Assembly (NCBI GenBank): GCA_024707385.1
Contig: JANPZW010000015.1
Location: 1 to 64,000, forward strand
Reading direction: 5' to 3'
Length of the DNA stretch: 64,000 nt
Source: Cellvibrionaceae bacterium
Lineage (GTDB): Bacteria > Pseudomonadota > Gammaproteobacteria > Pseudomonadales > Cellvibrionaceae
Made by a program: the position numbers and the translations under genes. The stretch's first letter is position 1. The number at the start of each line of letters is the position of its first letter. This document shows, piece after piece, positions 51,932 to 60,471 of the stretch. Under the pieces are notes generated by a model that was not told the DNA's origin, did no database searches, and saw only the letters and a list, made by a program, of their open reading frames with translations.

Positions 51932-52528
51932 ATGATTGATGAGTTCAGAAAATGTATTGCTGATTCCGGAAAGCTTCGGTCGTTGCATAAATATTGTACT
52001 GAGGATTTGCGGCTTCCCGGAGAATACGATGATTTGTTGAGAATGAGCGTTGTTTATTGCATGAGCGCGCTAGATAGGTTGATTCACGATATTGTGATCA
52101 TGAAAATGGTTGATATTTTCGCCGGCCGTAGGCAGCCAACTGCGAAGTATTTGGCGGAGGGAATTTCGCTTGCTGATCATGGAAATCTTGTTAGATCCTC
52201 AATACCTCCTCCAGAAATTGCCTTCGAGGGGATTGTGAGAAGAAAGTTGGCACATTTGAGCTTTATGGATCCTGCAAAAATGGCGGATGCTCTTAGCCTT
52301 GTTTGGATTGAAGAGCATAAATGGCAAGCTATAGCGGATGCAGTTGGTCGTGATCAATTGCAGGTTAGGACAGAATTGAGGAATATATTTCAAAGACGAA
52401 ATGCAATTGTTCATGAAACAGACAAGGATCCTGTAACTAACCAAAAATTTCCGCTCTTGCCTAATGATGCAGAAAGAATTGAGAAATTTGTAAGCGATCT
52501 TGGGGAGGCTATTTGCGAGCTTGTTTAA
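51932..52528 (+). CDS. HEPN-domain protein, probable ribonuclease (RiboL-PSP-HEPN like)
   Basis: 198 aa, all-helical. The HEPN catalytic motif R-N-x3-H is present as RRNAIVHE near residues 149-156. N-terminal part YCMSALDRLIHDIVIMKM resembles the RiboL-PSP-HEPN family. AT-rich like its partner and closely linked to it (10 nt gap). HEPN RNases cut tRNA or mRNA in toxin-antitoxin and abortive-infection systems; the ATPase upstream could be the sensor or inhibitor. Confidence 0.8.
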   Translation: MIDEFRKCIADSGKLRSLHKYCTEDLRLPGEYDDLLRMSVVYCMSALDRLIHDIVIMKMVDIFAGRRQPTAKYLAEGISLADHGNLVRSSIPPPEIAFEGIVRRKLAHLSFMDPAKMADALSLVWIEEHKWQAIADAVGRDQLQVRTELRNIFQRRNAIVHETDKDPVTNQKFPLLPNDAERIEKFVSDLGEAICELV

Positions 52529-53095
52529 AAAGTGAAATTTGCATCCAAAAATCTTCGTGTTTGGAAATCAATGCGCCAAGATTATTGAAATTAAATGCCA
52601 CTGCTCCTTGATGTTCTCGGAAGAAAAGGTTCAGAGCTCCGGGAAGTTAATCTATGGGCCGATGAGATCTGGGATGCCGCATTCGACCAGCGCGAGTTTG
52701 GAGGTAAGACCAGGTCTCACAATTGACTCGAATCGGAGCGTGTCCTCGACTATCCGATGCGCTAAGGAGTTTCTATCAGTGTGGTCAACGTGACATAGGA
52801 AGGGTCAAATGCGCGACCTGATTCCATCTATCTAGTCGAGGCAACAATGGAGAGCGCTTGCAGATAAAAAGTCCGCTGATTTTGATAAAGACTGATAGCG
52901 CAGTTTGATCAGACAGGAAGCTCTGTAGAACCCTGTGACTCAAGTACCGAAATGAAACAATACTAAGCTGACCGAACCCTCCGCGGGCTTAGAATCGAGC
53001 TGCGATGATCGTTGGGGAAGATGCCATAAGTCGTAGCTTCGACCGCGCGATAATCACTACTGATTAGTGATTTAAAAATAAATGGAGGGAAATCC
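52529..53095 (+). other. 567 bp region between the HEPN gene and the xylanase gene
   Basis: No confident gene. A 43-codon frame at 52595-52726 (protein begins MPLLLDVLGRKGS) may be a remnant. From about 52980 the GATGATCG-type sequence recalls the dispersed repeat at 50290. An inverted repeat at 53052-53072 is listed separately. Confidence 0.45.
53052..53072. promoter_or_regulatory. inverted repeat before the xylanase gene, candidate operator
   Basis: AATCACTA-CTGAT-TAGTGATT, perfect 8 bp arms, 23 nt before the start codon and just before the GGAGG ribosome site. No T-run that would make it a terminator. Confidence 0.4.
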
Positions 53096-54667
53096 ATGAT
53101 TCAGCTCTATCGCGATTCGATATTTCATTTAAAGCTAAAGCTAGCCTATTTCTCCAACAAGGCAATCCTGTCCTCGGCCCTATTGGCACTGTTTGGTTCT
53201 TCAGCCATTGCTCAAGATGCCAATAGGGATATCAGAACCAATGAAAGCGGCACGCACAACGGCTTTTACTATAACCTCTGGTTAGCCCAGGCAGCAGGAG
53301 CAGAAGACTTAACCTTTGGGTTGCGTGAAGCGGGTCGATACACCGCGCAGTGGACCGATAATGTTCTCTGGTGGGCCGGCGGTATAGGTTGGAATCCGAG
53401 TAATCCCTCCAAAGCTCTGCAGTATTCCGGCACATTTAATCCCGACGCGAGTTCCGACCAACAAAATGCCTTCCTGGCTTTATATGGCACGGCCAACACG
53501 CGGAGTCGACGGACTGAGTTTTTCATCGTGGAAACCTATGGCGCTCACAACCCCTCGGCATGTAATAGCCGCTGGCTTTCTGGCAGCTTCCAGAGCGACG
53601 GTGCAACCTACGATATCGTCGGCTGTTACCTCTCGACTTTAGCCAACCCGACCCCCTCCTACCAAGTTTTCAGTGTGCGCAACCCCAAAAAAAACCTGGG
53701 GCGATATCAACGGCACGATTACGGCTGCCAACCATTTTGCCGCCTGGGAAGCCAAAGGGTGGGCATTCGAAGACTTTGATCACATGATTTTAATGACCGA
53801 GGCTTACCAAAGCCGAGGCAATGTCGACCTCACAGTAACCGATATCACTCAACCCCTTAATTGCGGTGAACTGGACGGCACACCCGTTTGCTGCAACATA
53901 AGTGCAGACCCCGACGGCGATGGCAGAGGCATACAAAACACGGATCAAATTTGCGTGGTAACCGAAGCAACAAAGGGTTGGTATCCACCCAACCCGCCGG
54001 ATGTTCTCGCCGCAATTAATGTGGGCGGTGCAGGGCACCACGTTGAAGCCGATGGTATTTATTGCGCACCTGATGGCTACACATCCTTTCTCATCTTTAT
54101 CCGGAACCAGTGATCGGTGGCGGCGGCAGCGAGGTCTATCAATCCGCACGCACCGGCAATTTTACAATTGAGATTCCGGTGAGTGCGCAGCGGGTTTCTG
54201 TAGAACTCGGCTTTGTGGAATTTCGTTACGACGAAGCCCGCAAGCGCATTTTCAGTGTGAGAATTGAAGGTCAACCCGTTCTTAAGGATCTGGATATTTA
54301 TGCGGAAGCCGGTTACCAGACACTTTGGAAGCCGGCGCCATTTGAAGTGGATGTCACTGACGGCAGCGTTACGATTTTCTTCGAGCTCTCTAATTTCTGG
54401 CCCTGGGATGACGGCACCCCTATTCCCGAGCCTGATCAACAGGGCACACTCAGCTCCATCCTCGTGCGTCAAATCGACAACATGCCTTCATCAAGCAGCA
54501 GTTCCTCGTCATCAAGCAGTAGCTCCTCGTCATCGAGCAGCTCATCCAGCGCTTCTTCGTCAACCACATCCAGCTCAGGTAATTCCGCTGCAGGTGGCGG
54601 CGGCAGCGGATGGTGGTTTTTGGCAATAAGCGGTTTGTTGATGGCGCGTCGACGTGTGTTCACTTAG
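53096..54667 (+). CDS. secreted GH11 xylanase with malectin-like domain, poly-Ser and GlyGly-CTERM tail, broken at two bases
   Basis: 523 aa once repaired. GGAGGG precedes the ATG. A signal peptide ends near SAIAQ at about 38-42. The GH11 jelly roll runs from about 55: GFYYNLWL, WTDNVLWWAGG, nucleophile Glu in FFIVETYG, and acid/base Glu in MILMTEAYQSRG. A Cys-rich DPDGDG segment and a malectin-like domain (VGGAG..., then IEGQPVLKDLDIYAEAG) follow, then about 20 Ser and a GGGGSGWWFLAISGLL-MARRR tail. One A must be removed from the A8 run 53687-53694 and one T added near 54085-54087. It hydrolyses xylan; the tail predicts processing by a rhombosortase. Confidence 0.88.
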
Positions 54668-54779
54668 AACACATCTGTGAGAAGCCGTAGCCGCCGGCAA
54701 TTATCCACGGACCGCTTGCATTCAGGTGCTAAATCACGCGAAATTCTTGTATCAATCCATTCCAAAAAAGGAGCACACG

Positions 54780-55245
54780 ATGACCAATTCCATACGTACC
54801 TGCCTTTGGTTCCGTGACGGTCGGGGTCGTGAGGCGGCGGAGTTTTATTGCAGCTTGATTCCGGGAAGCCGGATCGAAGCGGCTTATGATATTTCGGGGG
54901 ATGGGGCTTCTTGGCTGATCGACTTTACGTTGGGTGGCGTGCCGTATCAGATACTCGATGCAGGGCCGATGTTTACTTTAACTGAGGCGGTGTCGATTTC
55001 GGTTGAGACGGATGATCAGGCGGAGACCGATAGGCTTTGGGGAAGCGCTGACCGCAAAGGGCGGCGAGGAAAGTCACTGTGGTTGGCTCAAGGATCGCTA
55101 CGGCGTGTCGTGGCAGGTTTTTCCAAGACGGTTGACAGAATTGACATTGAAGGCTGAGAAGAATGTGGCTGCCAAGGCAATCGCAGCGATGATGAAGCAA
55201 AAGAAGATCGACATTGCGGAAATCGAAGCGGCCGTTCGTGCCTAG
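54780..55245 (+). CDS. VOC-family (PhnB/glyoxalase-like) protein, broken by one base
   Basis: 154 aa once repaired. ATG at 54780 has AAGGAGC upstream. Starts SIRTCLWFRDGRGREAAEFYCSLIPGS, typical of PhnB-like VOC proteins; ends WLKDRYGVSWQVFPRRL and a helical tail with AMMKQKKIDIAEIEAA. Removing one G from the G4 run at 55039-55042 joins the two frames as DRLWEALTAKGG. Enzymatic role is not known for this subfamily. Confidence 0.88.
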
Positions 55246-55329
55246 ATGGCCATGTTTAACAGAATGAGAGCTAGAGCTGAGCGTGATTGTCGATAGGATC
55301 ATCATTTCAAATGAGTATGGAGTTTAATC

Positions 55330-55503
55330 ATGGGAATATATCTTTTACTGGCAGTGACTACGGCAAGCATCATTATTTGTCATTTAATTGCTAAAAAACG
55401 CGGACTTAATCCAATATTTTGGGGTGTTATGGGGCTCGCATTTGGCCCGTTGGCAATCCCTTTTGTTTGTTTAATCAAGCCTAGTGTCGCAGCTGGTGGC
55501 TAA
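55330..55503 (+). CDS. small membrane protein, 57 aa
   Basis: Starts MGIYLLLAVTTASIIICHL and ends LIKPSVAAGG. Two hydrophobic segments (about 3-19 and 32-50) separated by the basic AKKRGLNPIFWG turn, a pattern common in small inner-membrane proteins that have KKRG-NP-FWG and GP-A-P-V motifs. No strong ribosome site is seen (GGAG at 55319-55322). Below usual gene-length cut-offs but the composition is convincing. Function unknown. Confidence 0.6.
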   Translation: MGIYLLLAVTTASIIICHLIAKKRGLNPIFWGVMGLAFGPLAIPFVCLIKPSVAAGG

Positions 55504-55555
55504 GGCTGGTATCTCTTTAGGTGGAAATAAGCATCAATTTTAAAAGAGCTGATAC

Positions 55556-55825
55556 ATGGCAATTATAGTGGCAGGAAAATTAATCATTAAGTCGGGCAAG
55601 CGTGACAAATTCATTGCCGGATCGCTTGAAGCTGTGACATTGGCAAGAGGCAATCTCGCTTGCGAAGATTTTTCCGTATCCCCAGATCCTCTCGACCCGA
55701 GCAGGGTCAATATTTTCGAAAAATGGCAGTCGCCGGAAGATTTAGCAGCGTTCAGAAATTCCGGCCCGGAAGATGACCTGTTCTCGCTCGTCGAGTCGTT
55801 TGATGTGCAGGAATATGAAGTCTAG
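55556..55825 (+). CDS. antibiotic-biosynthesis-monooxygenase-fold (ABM) protein
   Basis: 89 aa ferredoxin-like fold of the putative quinol monooxygenase family. IIVAGKLIIKSGKRDKF at the start, SLEAVTLARGNLACEDFSVSPDP, then NIFEKWQSPEDLAAF and a closing QEYEV strand. Dimeric family members act on quinols or haem-like substrates; the true substrate here is unknown. Single gene with GAGC-type weak ribosome site. Confidence 0.87.
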   Translation: MAIIVAGKLIIKSGKRDKFIAGSLEAVTLARGNLACEDFSVSPDPLDPSRVNIFEKWQSPEDLAAFRNSGPEDDLFSLVESFDVQEYEV

Positions 55826-55830
55826 GCTAC

Positions 55831-56244
55831 GTGCAACGAAACATTTCTGCTGGAACCCTCCGAGATGTTTTATTGGTTAGCAGGATGATGGACATATACA
55901 CGTATACGAGAAGTAACATTGAGAAAGCAGGGTTTGATCCTGGCGTGCTTGAGTGTATGGCGGCAGACCTAGTGAAAGCTCGAAGTGTTGCGGAAGCTTT
56001 GGGGGCTTACTCTAAGTTTGAATCTGAGGCCGAAAAGCTTCCTTGGCGGTGGGATCGAGATTTTGGTGCTCTCGTATTACACAAAAGGGCTCATGAGGCT
56101 TCTGTTGAAGTAGCAAAATTTATGCTTTCAAAAGCCGTAGACCGTGCTCGATGGTGCGCGACTTGTGCAACTTCTGGCGGTGAGGGCTTGGCTCGGGCCT
56201 CACATATAAAAGAACTTGAAGATGAATTCTCGAAATACCCCTAA
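55831..56244 (+). CDS. hypothetical protein
   Basis: 137 aa from a GTG 5 nt after the ABM gene; an ATG 18 codons later (55885) is an alternative. Predicted helical and polar, with RSNIEKAGFDPGVLECMAADLVKARS and a Cys pair ARWCATCATSGG near 107-118. Not recognised. AT-richer than core genes. Confidence 0.6.
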   Translation: MQRNISAGTLRDVLLVSRMMDIYTYTRSNIEKAGFDPGVLECMAADLVKARSVAEALGAYSKFESEAEKLPWRWDRDFGALVLHKRAHEASVEVAKFMLSKAVDRARWCATCATSGGEGLARASHIKELEDEFSKYP

Positions 56245-56515
56245 CACACGAGAGTGGTTCCGAAATATCTAGCGCAGCATGTTTCTTGCGCTTGCACTAT
56301 TTCTTCATCCGTTGGAGTGCAGCGCTAAATTGGCGGCGCTTGGAATGGCTGTCGAACATGGCTTTTCTCCTAGTTGCGGTGTATGGCGGGACCCTTTCGG
56401 GACGTGGTGATGCTACCGCGGCCGTGTGACAGTTGGGTGAAGCCTGTGTGAAGAAATTCTGTCAGTGCGACCAATATGGTTAAATGCGAGGGTTCTCAAC
56501 AGAGGTGCAGGTTTT

Positions 56516-57115
56516 ATGTACAACGGTTTTGCTGCGTTGATTTTTGATATGGACGGCACTTTGGTGAACAGCGGCCAATTGCACGAGATGGCTTGGATCG
56601 AAACGCTGAACCACTATTCCATTCCGATCGATCGTGCACTCATGCGTTCGCTCGCCGGTGTTCCCACGTTGGGTACGGTGGAAATTCTGCTGGATAAATT
56701 TCAGGTGCGTACCACCACGCCCGCGGCGGAAATTCATCAGTTTAAAGAGCGGTTGGTGCGCGACAATGTCGCCTCCTTGGTAAAACCCACGGCACTGTTG
56801 GATATTGTGCAGCGCTATCACGGGGAAAAACCCATGGCGGTTGGTACGGGCGCGCAGACGGCGGAGGCGCTGCATATTTTGGAGCTTTGTGGTCTGGATA
56901 AATATTTGACGACGGTGGTGGGCGCCGATCAGGTGGCCAATCCCAAACCCGCGCCGGATACTTTTTTGCGCTGCGCGGAATTGCTCGGTGTGCCGGCAGC
57001 TCATTGTGTGGTTTTTGAGGATGCGAAGCTGGGCCTGGAGGCAGCGACGCGCGCGGGTATGACAGTGGTGGATGTGCAGGCGGAATTGCAGATTCACAAC
57101 GATTATTTTTTATGA
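56516..57115 (+). CDS. HAD-superfamily phosphatase, beta-phosphoglucomutase-like
   Basis: 199 aa from the ATG at 56516 with GAGG upstream; the frame extends to a GTG at 56465 without homology. Motif I IFDMDGTLV near residues 9-17, motif II Thr in VGTGAQ, motif III Lys in NPKPAPDTFL, motif IV VFEDAKLGLEAA. A cap domain sits between I and II. Close to the YqaB/beta-phosphoglucomutase group, so a sugar phosphate is likely. It precedes the XdhC gene by 15 nt. Confidence 0.9.
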   Translation: MYNGFAALIFDMDGTLVNSGQLHEMAWIETLNHYSIPIDRALMRSLAGVPTLGTVEILLDKFQVRTTTPAAEIHQFKERLVRDNVASLVKPTALLDIVQRYHGEKPMAVGTGAQTAEALHILELCGLDKYLTTVVGADQVANPKPAPDTFLRCAELLGVPAAHCVVFEDAKLGLEAATRAGMTVVDVQAELQIHNDYFL

Positions 57116-57130
57116 CGGTTTAAATACTTC

Positions 57131-58135
57131 ATGTCTTTGCATTTTCTCCATTCCCTGCGCCAATGGTTGCCGCTGCGTCATCAGCACCGCTGGATTCTCG
57201 GCGCCGTGGTGGCGACCAGCGGCTCGGTGTATCGCAAAACCGGCGCTCTGATGCTGTTGAGTGAGGACGGCCATCAATTGGGTTTGTTGAGTGGCGGCTG
57301 TCTGGAAGGCGACCTGCTGTTGCAGGCGCGCAAGCTCGCTGCCCTCGGTGGCAGCCGCACTATCGTTTACGATGCCAGTGACGAAGATGGCATTGCCTGG
57401 CGTTTGGGAATCGGTTGCGGCGGGCGGGCAGAAATTCTGCTGCAGCCGTGCAGTGCGGACAATCATTTTCTCCAGCTCGAATCTGTTTTGAATTTATTGG
57501 AGCGAGGCAGCGCGGTGCGCTACCAAATAAGTTTGGCGGAACCCTGGGCTGAAGCCGTCACCGCAGCAAAACATTTTGATGTGCGAGTACCAGGGGTGCG
57601 CGTAGGGGAGGGGAATGCGGCTTACGTGGAAACCTTGATCAACCCGCCGCCGCATTTGCTGGTGTTTGGTAGCGGCATTGATTTAATTCCATTGCTGGCC
57701 CTCGCCGATACTATCGGTTGGCAGGTGACATTGGTGGATCACCGCCTGACACCGCAAAAACGCGCACGCTTTTCTGCTGCTGCCAATATGCAGGTAGTAG
57801 CGCCCGCAGATCTTCCTGTGGACATTTTGCAAAACGCCGACGCCGCCCTGGTGGCCTATCACAATATGCAATTGGACGCGGCAGCGGTCTGTGCGTTGCA
57901 GAATTCCTCCTGCCGCTATCTCGGCCTGCTCGGACCGCAGCGGCGCCGCGACGAAGTGTTGGGAATCGCGGGCTTTAAGGCAAATGAATTGCGCGTGCCC
58001 GTGGCCGGTCCCGCAGGTTTGGGCCTCGGCGGCGATCTGCCGGAGAGCGTCGCTTTATCCATGTTGGCGGAAGCGCACGCGGTGTTATTTGGCAGCACCG
58101 GCAAACCGCTGAGCGATGTTTATCTCTCCGCATGA
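57131..58135 (+). CDS. XdhC/CoxI family molybdoenzyme maturation protein
   Basis: 334 aa. N-terminal XdhC domain with ILGAVVATSGSVYRKTGALMLL and LLSGGCLEGDLL, then a C-terminal Rossmann domain with LLVFGSGIDLIPLLALAD and LGLLGPQRRRDEVL. Inserts the sulfur or delivers the molybdenum cofactor to xanthine-dehydrogenase-type enzymes. No such enzyme is in this window. Overlaps the next gene by 4 nt. Confidence 0.92.
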   Translation: MSLHFLHSLRQWLPLRHQHRWILGAVVATSGSVYRKTGALMLLSEDGHQLGLLSGGCLEGDLLLQARKLAALGGSRTIVYDASDEDGIAWRLGIGCGGRAEILLQPCSADNHFLQLESVLNLLERGSAVRYQISLAEPWAEAVTAAKHFDVRVPGVRVGEGNAAYVETLINPPPHLLVFGSGIDLIPLLALADTIGWQVTLVDHRLTPQKRARFSAAANMQVVAPADLPVDILQNADAALVAYHNMQLDAAAVCALQNSSCRYLGLLGPQRRRDEVLGIAGFKANELRVPVAGPAGLGLGGDLPESVALSMLAEAHAVLFGSTGKPLSDVYLSA

Positions 58136-58740
58136 CTACCAAAATCGATATTTTAATTATGGCCGCCGGCGCATCCCTGCGTTTTGGCGGCTGTAAATTA
58201 TTAGCGCAATGGCGCGATGCGCCGTTAATTTCCCATTCACTTAACACCGCTATTAAACTCTCACAAATATCCGAACTGTCCATCGCCTCGATCAACATAG
58301 TAACCGGCGCCTATCACGATCAACTCCGCGAATTTGTGCAGCAGAACTACCCTTCAAACCTCAACCTCCTCAGCTGCCCCAACTGGTCCCTCGGCCTCGG
58401 CCACTCCATCGCCTACGGCGTCTCCCAACTTCCTCTTGAAAATTCGGTTTTGATCATGCTGGCCGACCAGCCGCTGATTGCGGTGGAAGATATTCAGCGG
58501 ATTATTGATCTCACATCGGAAAATCCGGGAAAAATGATTTGCGCCGAGTTTGCTTCAACGATTGGCGTGCCGGCGTTATTTCCGGCGGAATTCAAAAAAT
58601 ATTTGCATCAATTAACGGGTGATCGCGGCGCTAAAGTGGTTTTGGTCGAGCATGAAAATAATCTGATCAAACTTCTTTTAAATGCTGCGGCTTTTGATGT
58701 GGATCTGCCGGCGGATCTTGTGAGCGTTGCTCAGGGGTAG
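58132..58740 (+). CDS. MobA/MocA-like molybdenum cofactor nucleotidyltransferase
   Basis: 202 aa. Nucleotide-binding start ILIMAAGASLRFGGCKLLAQW and the later IMLADQPLI metal-binding block. Transfers CMP or GMP to molybdopterin, by homology with MocA/MobA. Starts inside the XdhC stop (ATGA overlap), so the two work together on the same enzyme. A diverged copy of its last 80 codons lies at 59259-59497. Confidence 0.9.
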   Translation: MTTKIDILIMAAGASLRFGGCKLLAQWRDAPLISHSLNTAIKLSQISELSIASINIVTGAYHDQLREFVQQNYPSNLNLLSCPNWSLGLGHSIAYGVSQLPLENSVLIMLADQPLIAVEDIQRIIDLTSENPGKMICAEFASTIGVPALFPAEFKKYLHQLTGDRGAKVVLVEHENNLIKLLLNAAAFDVDLPADLVSVAQG

Positions 58741-58836
58741 ATATGAGCCGTGGCGGTCGCTTTTGTAGAGAAGGACTTGGATCACACCGGCAGGCTTGGT
58801 CAAAGAGATCTCGGTCTTCGCGACCACACTATAAAT
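58741..58836 (+). repeat. dispersed repeat, short copy
   Basis: Begins ATATGAGCCGTGGCGGTCGC, then TTTTGTAGAGAAGGACTTGG, and ends TCTTCGCGACCACACTATAA. It matches 59623-59774 at both ends but lacks about 55 bp from the middle. Confidence 0.7.
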
Positions 58837-58971
58837 TTAGGCCGCAGAACCGACTCTACCCCACACCCGAATCGCTTCGTACGCGCGTAGTAGCCTGGGG
58901 AGATTCCGCCACAGCAATGCGGGCATACTTCAATGGCTGTCGCATTGCATCCGCACAAGGAGCTGCAAGTC

Positions 58972-59258
58972 ATGTCAAACCAACTTCCCCAACTAACGGA
59001 AAAAGTCTTCCTGACTGATGGCGGTCTTGAGACTTCACTTATCTTTCTCGACAAAATCGAGCTACCCCATTTCGCGGCGTTTACCCTGCTTGCCGACGAA
59101 CTGGGTCGCGAGAGATTGAAGAGCTACTACGTACCCTACCTCGAATTATGCGCCGAGATGACCGGAGCTGGATTCATACTGGAGACGCCCACCTGGAGGG
59201 CCAATCCCGATTGGGCCGAGCGGCTCGGCATGGACGCTGCTCAGCTTAGGGACGCCAA
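58972..59258 (+). pseudogene. homocysteine S-methyltransferase, N-terminal fragment
   Basis: ATG with AAGGAG upstream. The protein shows TEKVFLTDGGLETSLIFLD, then GFILETPTWRANPDWAERLG, the start of a HMT-type barrel of about 300 aa. Only about 95 residues remain; the zinc-binding Cys motifs are lost. Homology stops at about 59258 where the duplicated end of the MocA-like gene begins. A recombination scar. Confidence 0.85.
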
Positions 59259-59497
59259 ATATTCAATGGATTATTTATTCCGCGTCGGAAAATCCAGGAA
59301 AAATTATTTGCGCCGAATTTGCTTCAACGACTGGAGCGCCCGCGTTATTTCCGGCGGAATTCAAAAACTATTTGCATGATCGCGGCGCTGAGGTGGTTTC
59401 GGTCGAGCATGAAAACAGCCTGATTAAACTTCTTTTAAATGCCTCGGCTTTTGATGTGGATCTGCCGGCGGATCTTGTGAGCGTTGCTCAGGGGTAG
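59259..59497 (+). pseudogene. 3'-terminal fragment of a second MocA-like gene
   Basis: Aligns with 58490-58740 with about 90 percent identity and a 12 nt in-frame deletion. Reads in one frame as ICAEFAST...SVEHENSLIKLLLN and ends DLPADLVSVAQG with the same stop. Several differences are synonymous, so the source was a functional diverged gene rather than a fresh copy. It lacks a start and is fused to the HMT fragment in another frame. Confidence 0.85.
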
Positions 59498-59622
59498 GGC
59501 GGGGAACCTAGTGCCTCAGTCTGATCTAGGCGACGCAAAGTCGGTCCCCGCGACGGTTATTTCGGCGGGTTGGAGAAATTGATCTAGAATTCAAAGGGTT
59601 AGTTCGATTCATTCAACCAGAG

Positions 59623-59774
59623 ATATGAGTCGCGGCGACCGCTTTTGTAAAGAAGGACTTAGATGTACCTCGGCTACAGGCTTGACGAGACGGGGCTTGG
59701 GGTGTAGCTTGGTGAAGTTTGGCCTATGCAAAAACGGTCACGGAGATATCGGTCTTCGCGACCACGATATAAAT
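59623..59774 (+). repeat. dispersed repeat, long copy next to the cassette array
   Basis: ATATGAGTCGCGGCGACCGC at the left, GGAGATATCGGTCTTCGCGA near the right end. Ends exactly where the first cassette's GTTATGTGG begins (59775). Related to 58741-58836 and, more weakly, 50290-50460. Confidence 0.7.
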
Positions 59775-60125
59775 GTTATGTGGGCTCTGCTTTTGAGCTT
59801 TAAGTATTTAAAGTGGTTGGTCTCTCTGTAGCGAGCAGTCCAGCTATGTGTATTACTGGCAATTCATATGCCGGCAGTTTCGTTCCTGGTGCCTTCGTTG
59901 GTATCGGGGTTTAAAAAAGGCGTGGTGCATTCTTTGTGGTGTACCACTAAGGTAAATTTTGTGGCGGCGGGCAGGGTGTTTTTTCGTCGCAGTTATCGGG
60001 CATTGGCTTCGCTACCGCTCCGCAGCTGCTCAAATAAAAAAGCCTGCTTGTCGCCACATAACCAAGTGCAGCACCTGACGCCAACGCGTCCGCTATGCTA
60101 CCGCGTTGTCTCAGGTGTCCACGGC
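59775..60125 (+). mobile_element. integron-type gene cassette 1
   Basis: 351 bp from GTTATGTGG to the next. Nearly the same as cassette 3 and with its attC at the right end (60054-60134). The reading frame starting MPAVSFLVPSL is shared with cassette 3 for about 40 codons and is then shifted by a T-run difference, so it is probably not a protein gene. Confidence 0.7.
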
Positions 60126-60134
60126 GTTATGTGG
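60054..60134 (+). repeat. attC-like site a
   Basis: Outer boxes CCACATAAC (60054-60062) and GTTATGTGG (60126-60134), perfect 9 bp. Inner arms CACCTGACGCCAACGCG and CGCGTTGTCTCAGGTG with a mismatched middle and spacer loop. The AAC/GTT triplets of the R boxes are exact. Confidence 0.7.
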
Positions 60135-60462
60135 GTTCTGTTTTTAGGTTTAGTTGTTAATTAGCTTTTGCTTTGTAGCAGGGTTTCCAGCATTAAGCGT
60201 CGAAGTTAATTTTTAGCTCGGCAGTTTTGTTCCTGGTGCTTTCGTCAAGTGCAAACAATAAAATAGGCGTGGTGCATTCTTTGTGATGTGCCACTAAGTT
60301 AAATTTTTGTGGTGGCAGGGTGCATTTTTTTGCGGTTGTATTGTTCGGGCATTGGCTCCGCTGGTGCTACGCAACTACGCTTAAATAAGTGCATCGTGTC
60401 ACCACATAACCATGTGCATCACCTGAAGCCAACGCTGTCGCGTTGTCTCAGTTGTGCACGGC
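60126..60462 (+). mobile_element. integron-type gene cassette 2
   Basis: 337 bp, diverged from 1 and 3 on its left half but retaining GGCGTGGTGCATTCTTTGTG and the attC. No credible reading frame. Confidence 0.65.
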
Positions 60463-60471
60463 GTTATGTGG
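60402..60471 (+). repeat. attC-like site b
   Basis: CCACATAAC (60402-60410) and GTTATGTGG (60463-60471) with shorter inner arms CACCTGAAGCCAACGC and GCGTTGTCTCAGTTG. 70 nt. Confidence 0.65.

Noticed and set aside
52539..52793. 84-codon frame after the HEPN gene
   Set aside because: Starts inside weak context, no homology-like segment; the region looks like degraded repeat.
58743..59018. 91-codon frame over the short dispersed repeat
   Set aside because: Runs through the repeat and the ribosome site of the methyltransferase fragment.
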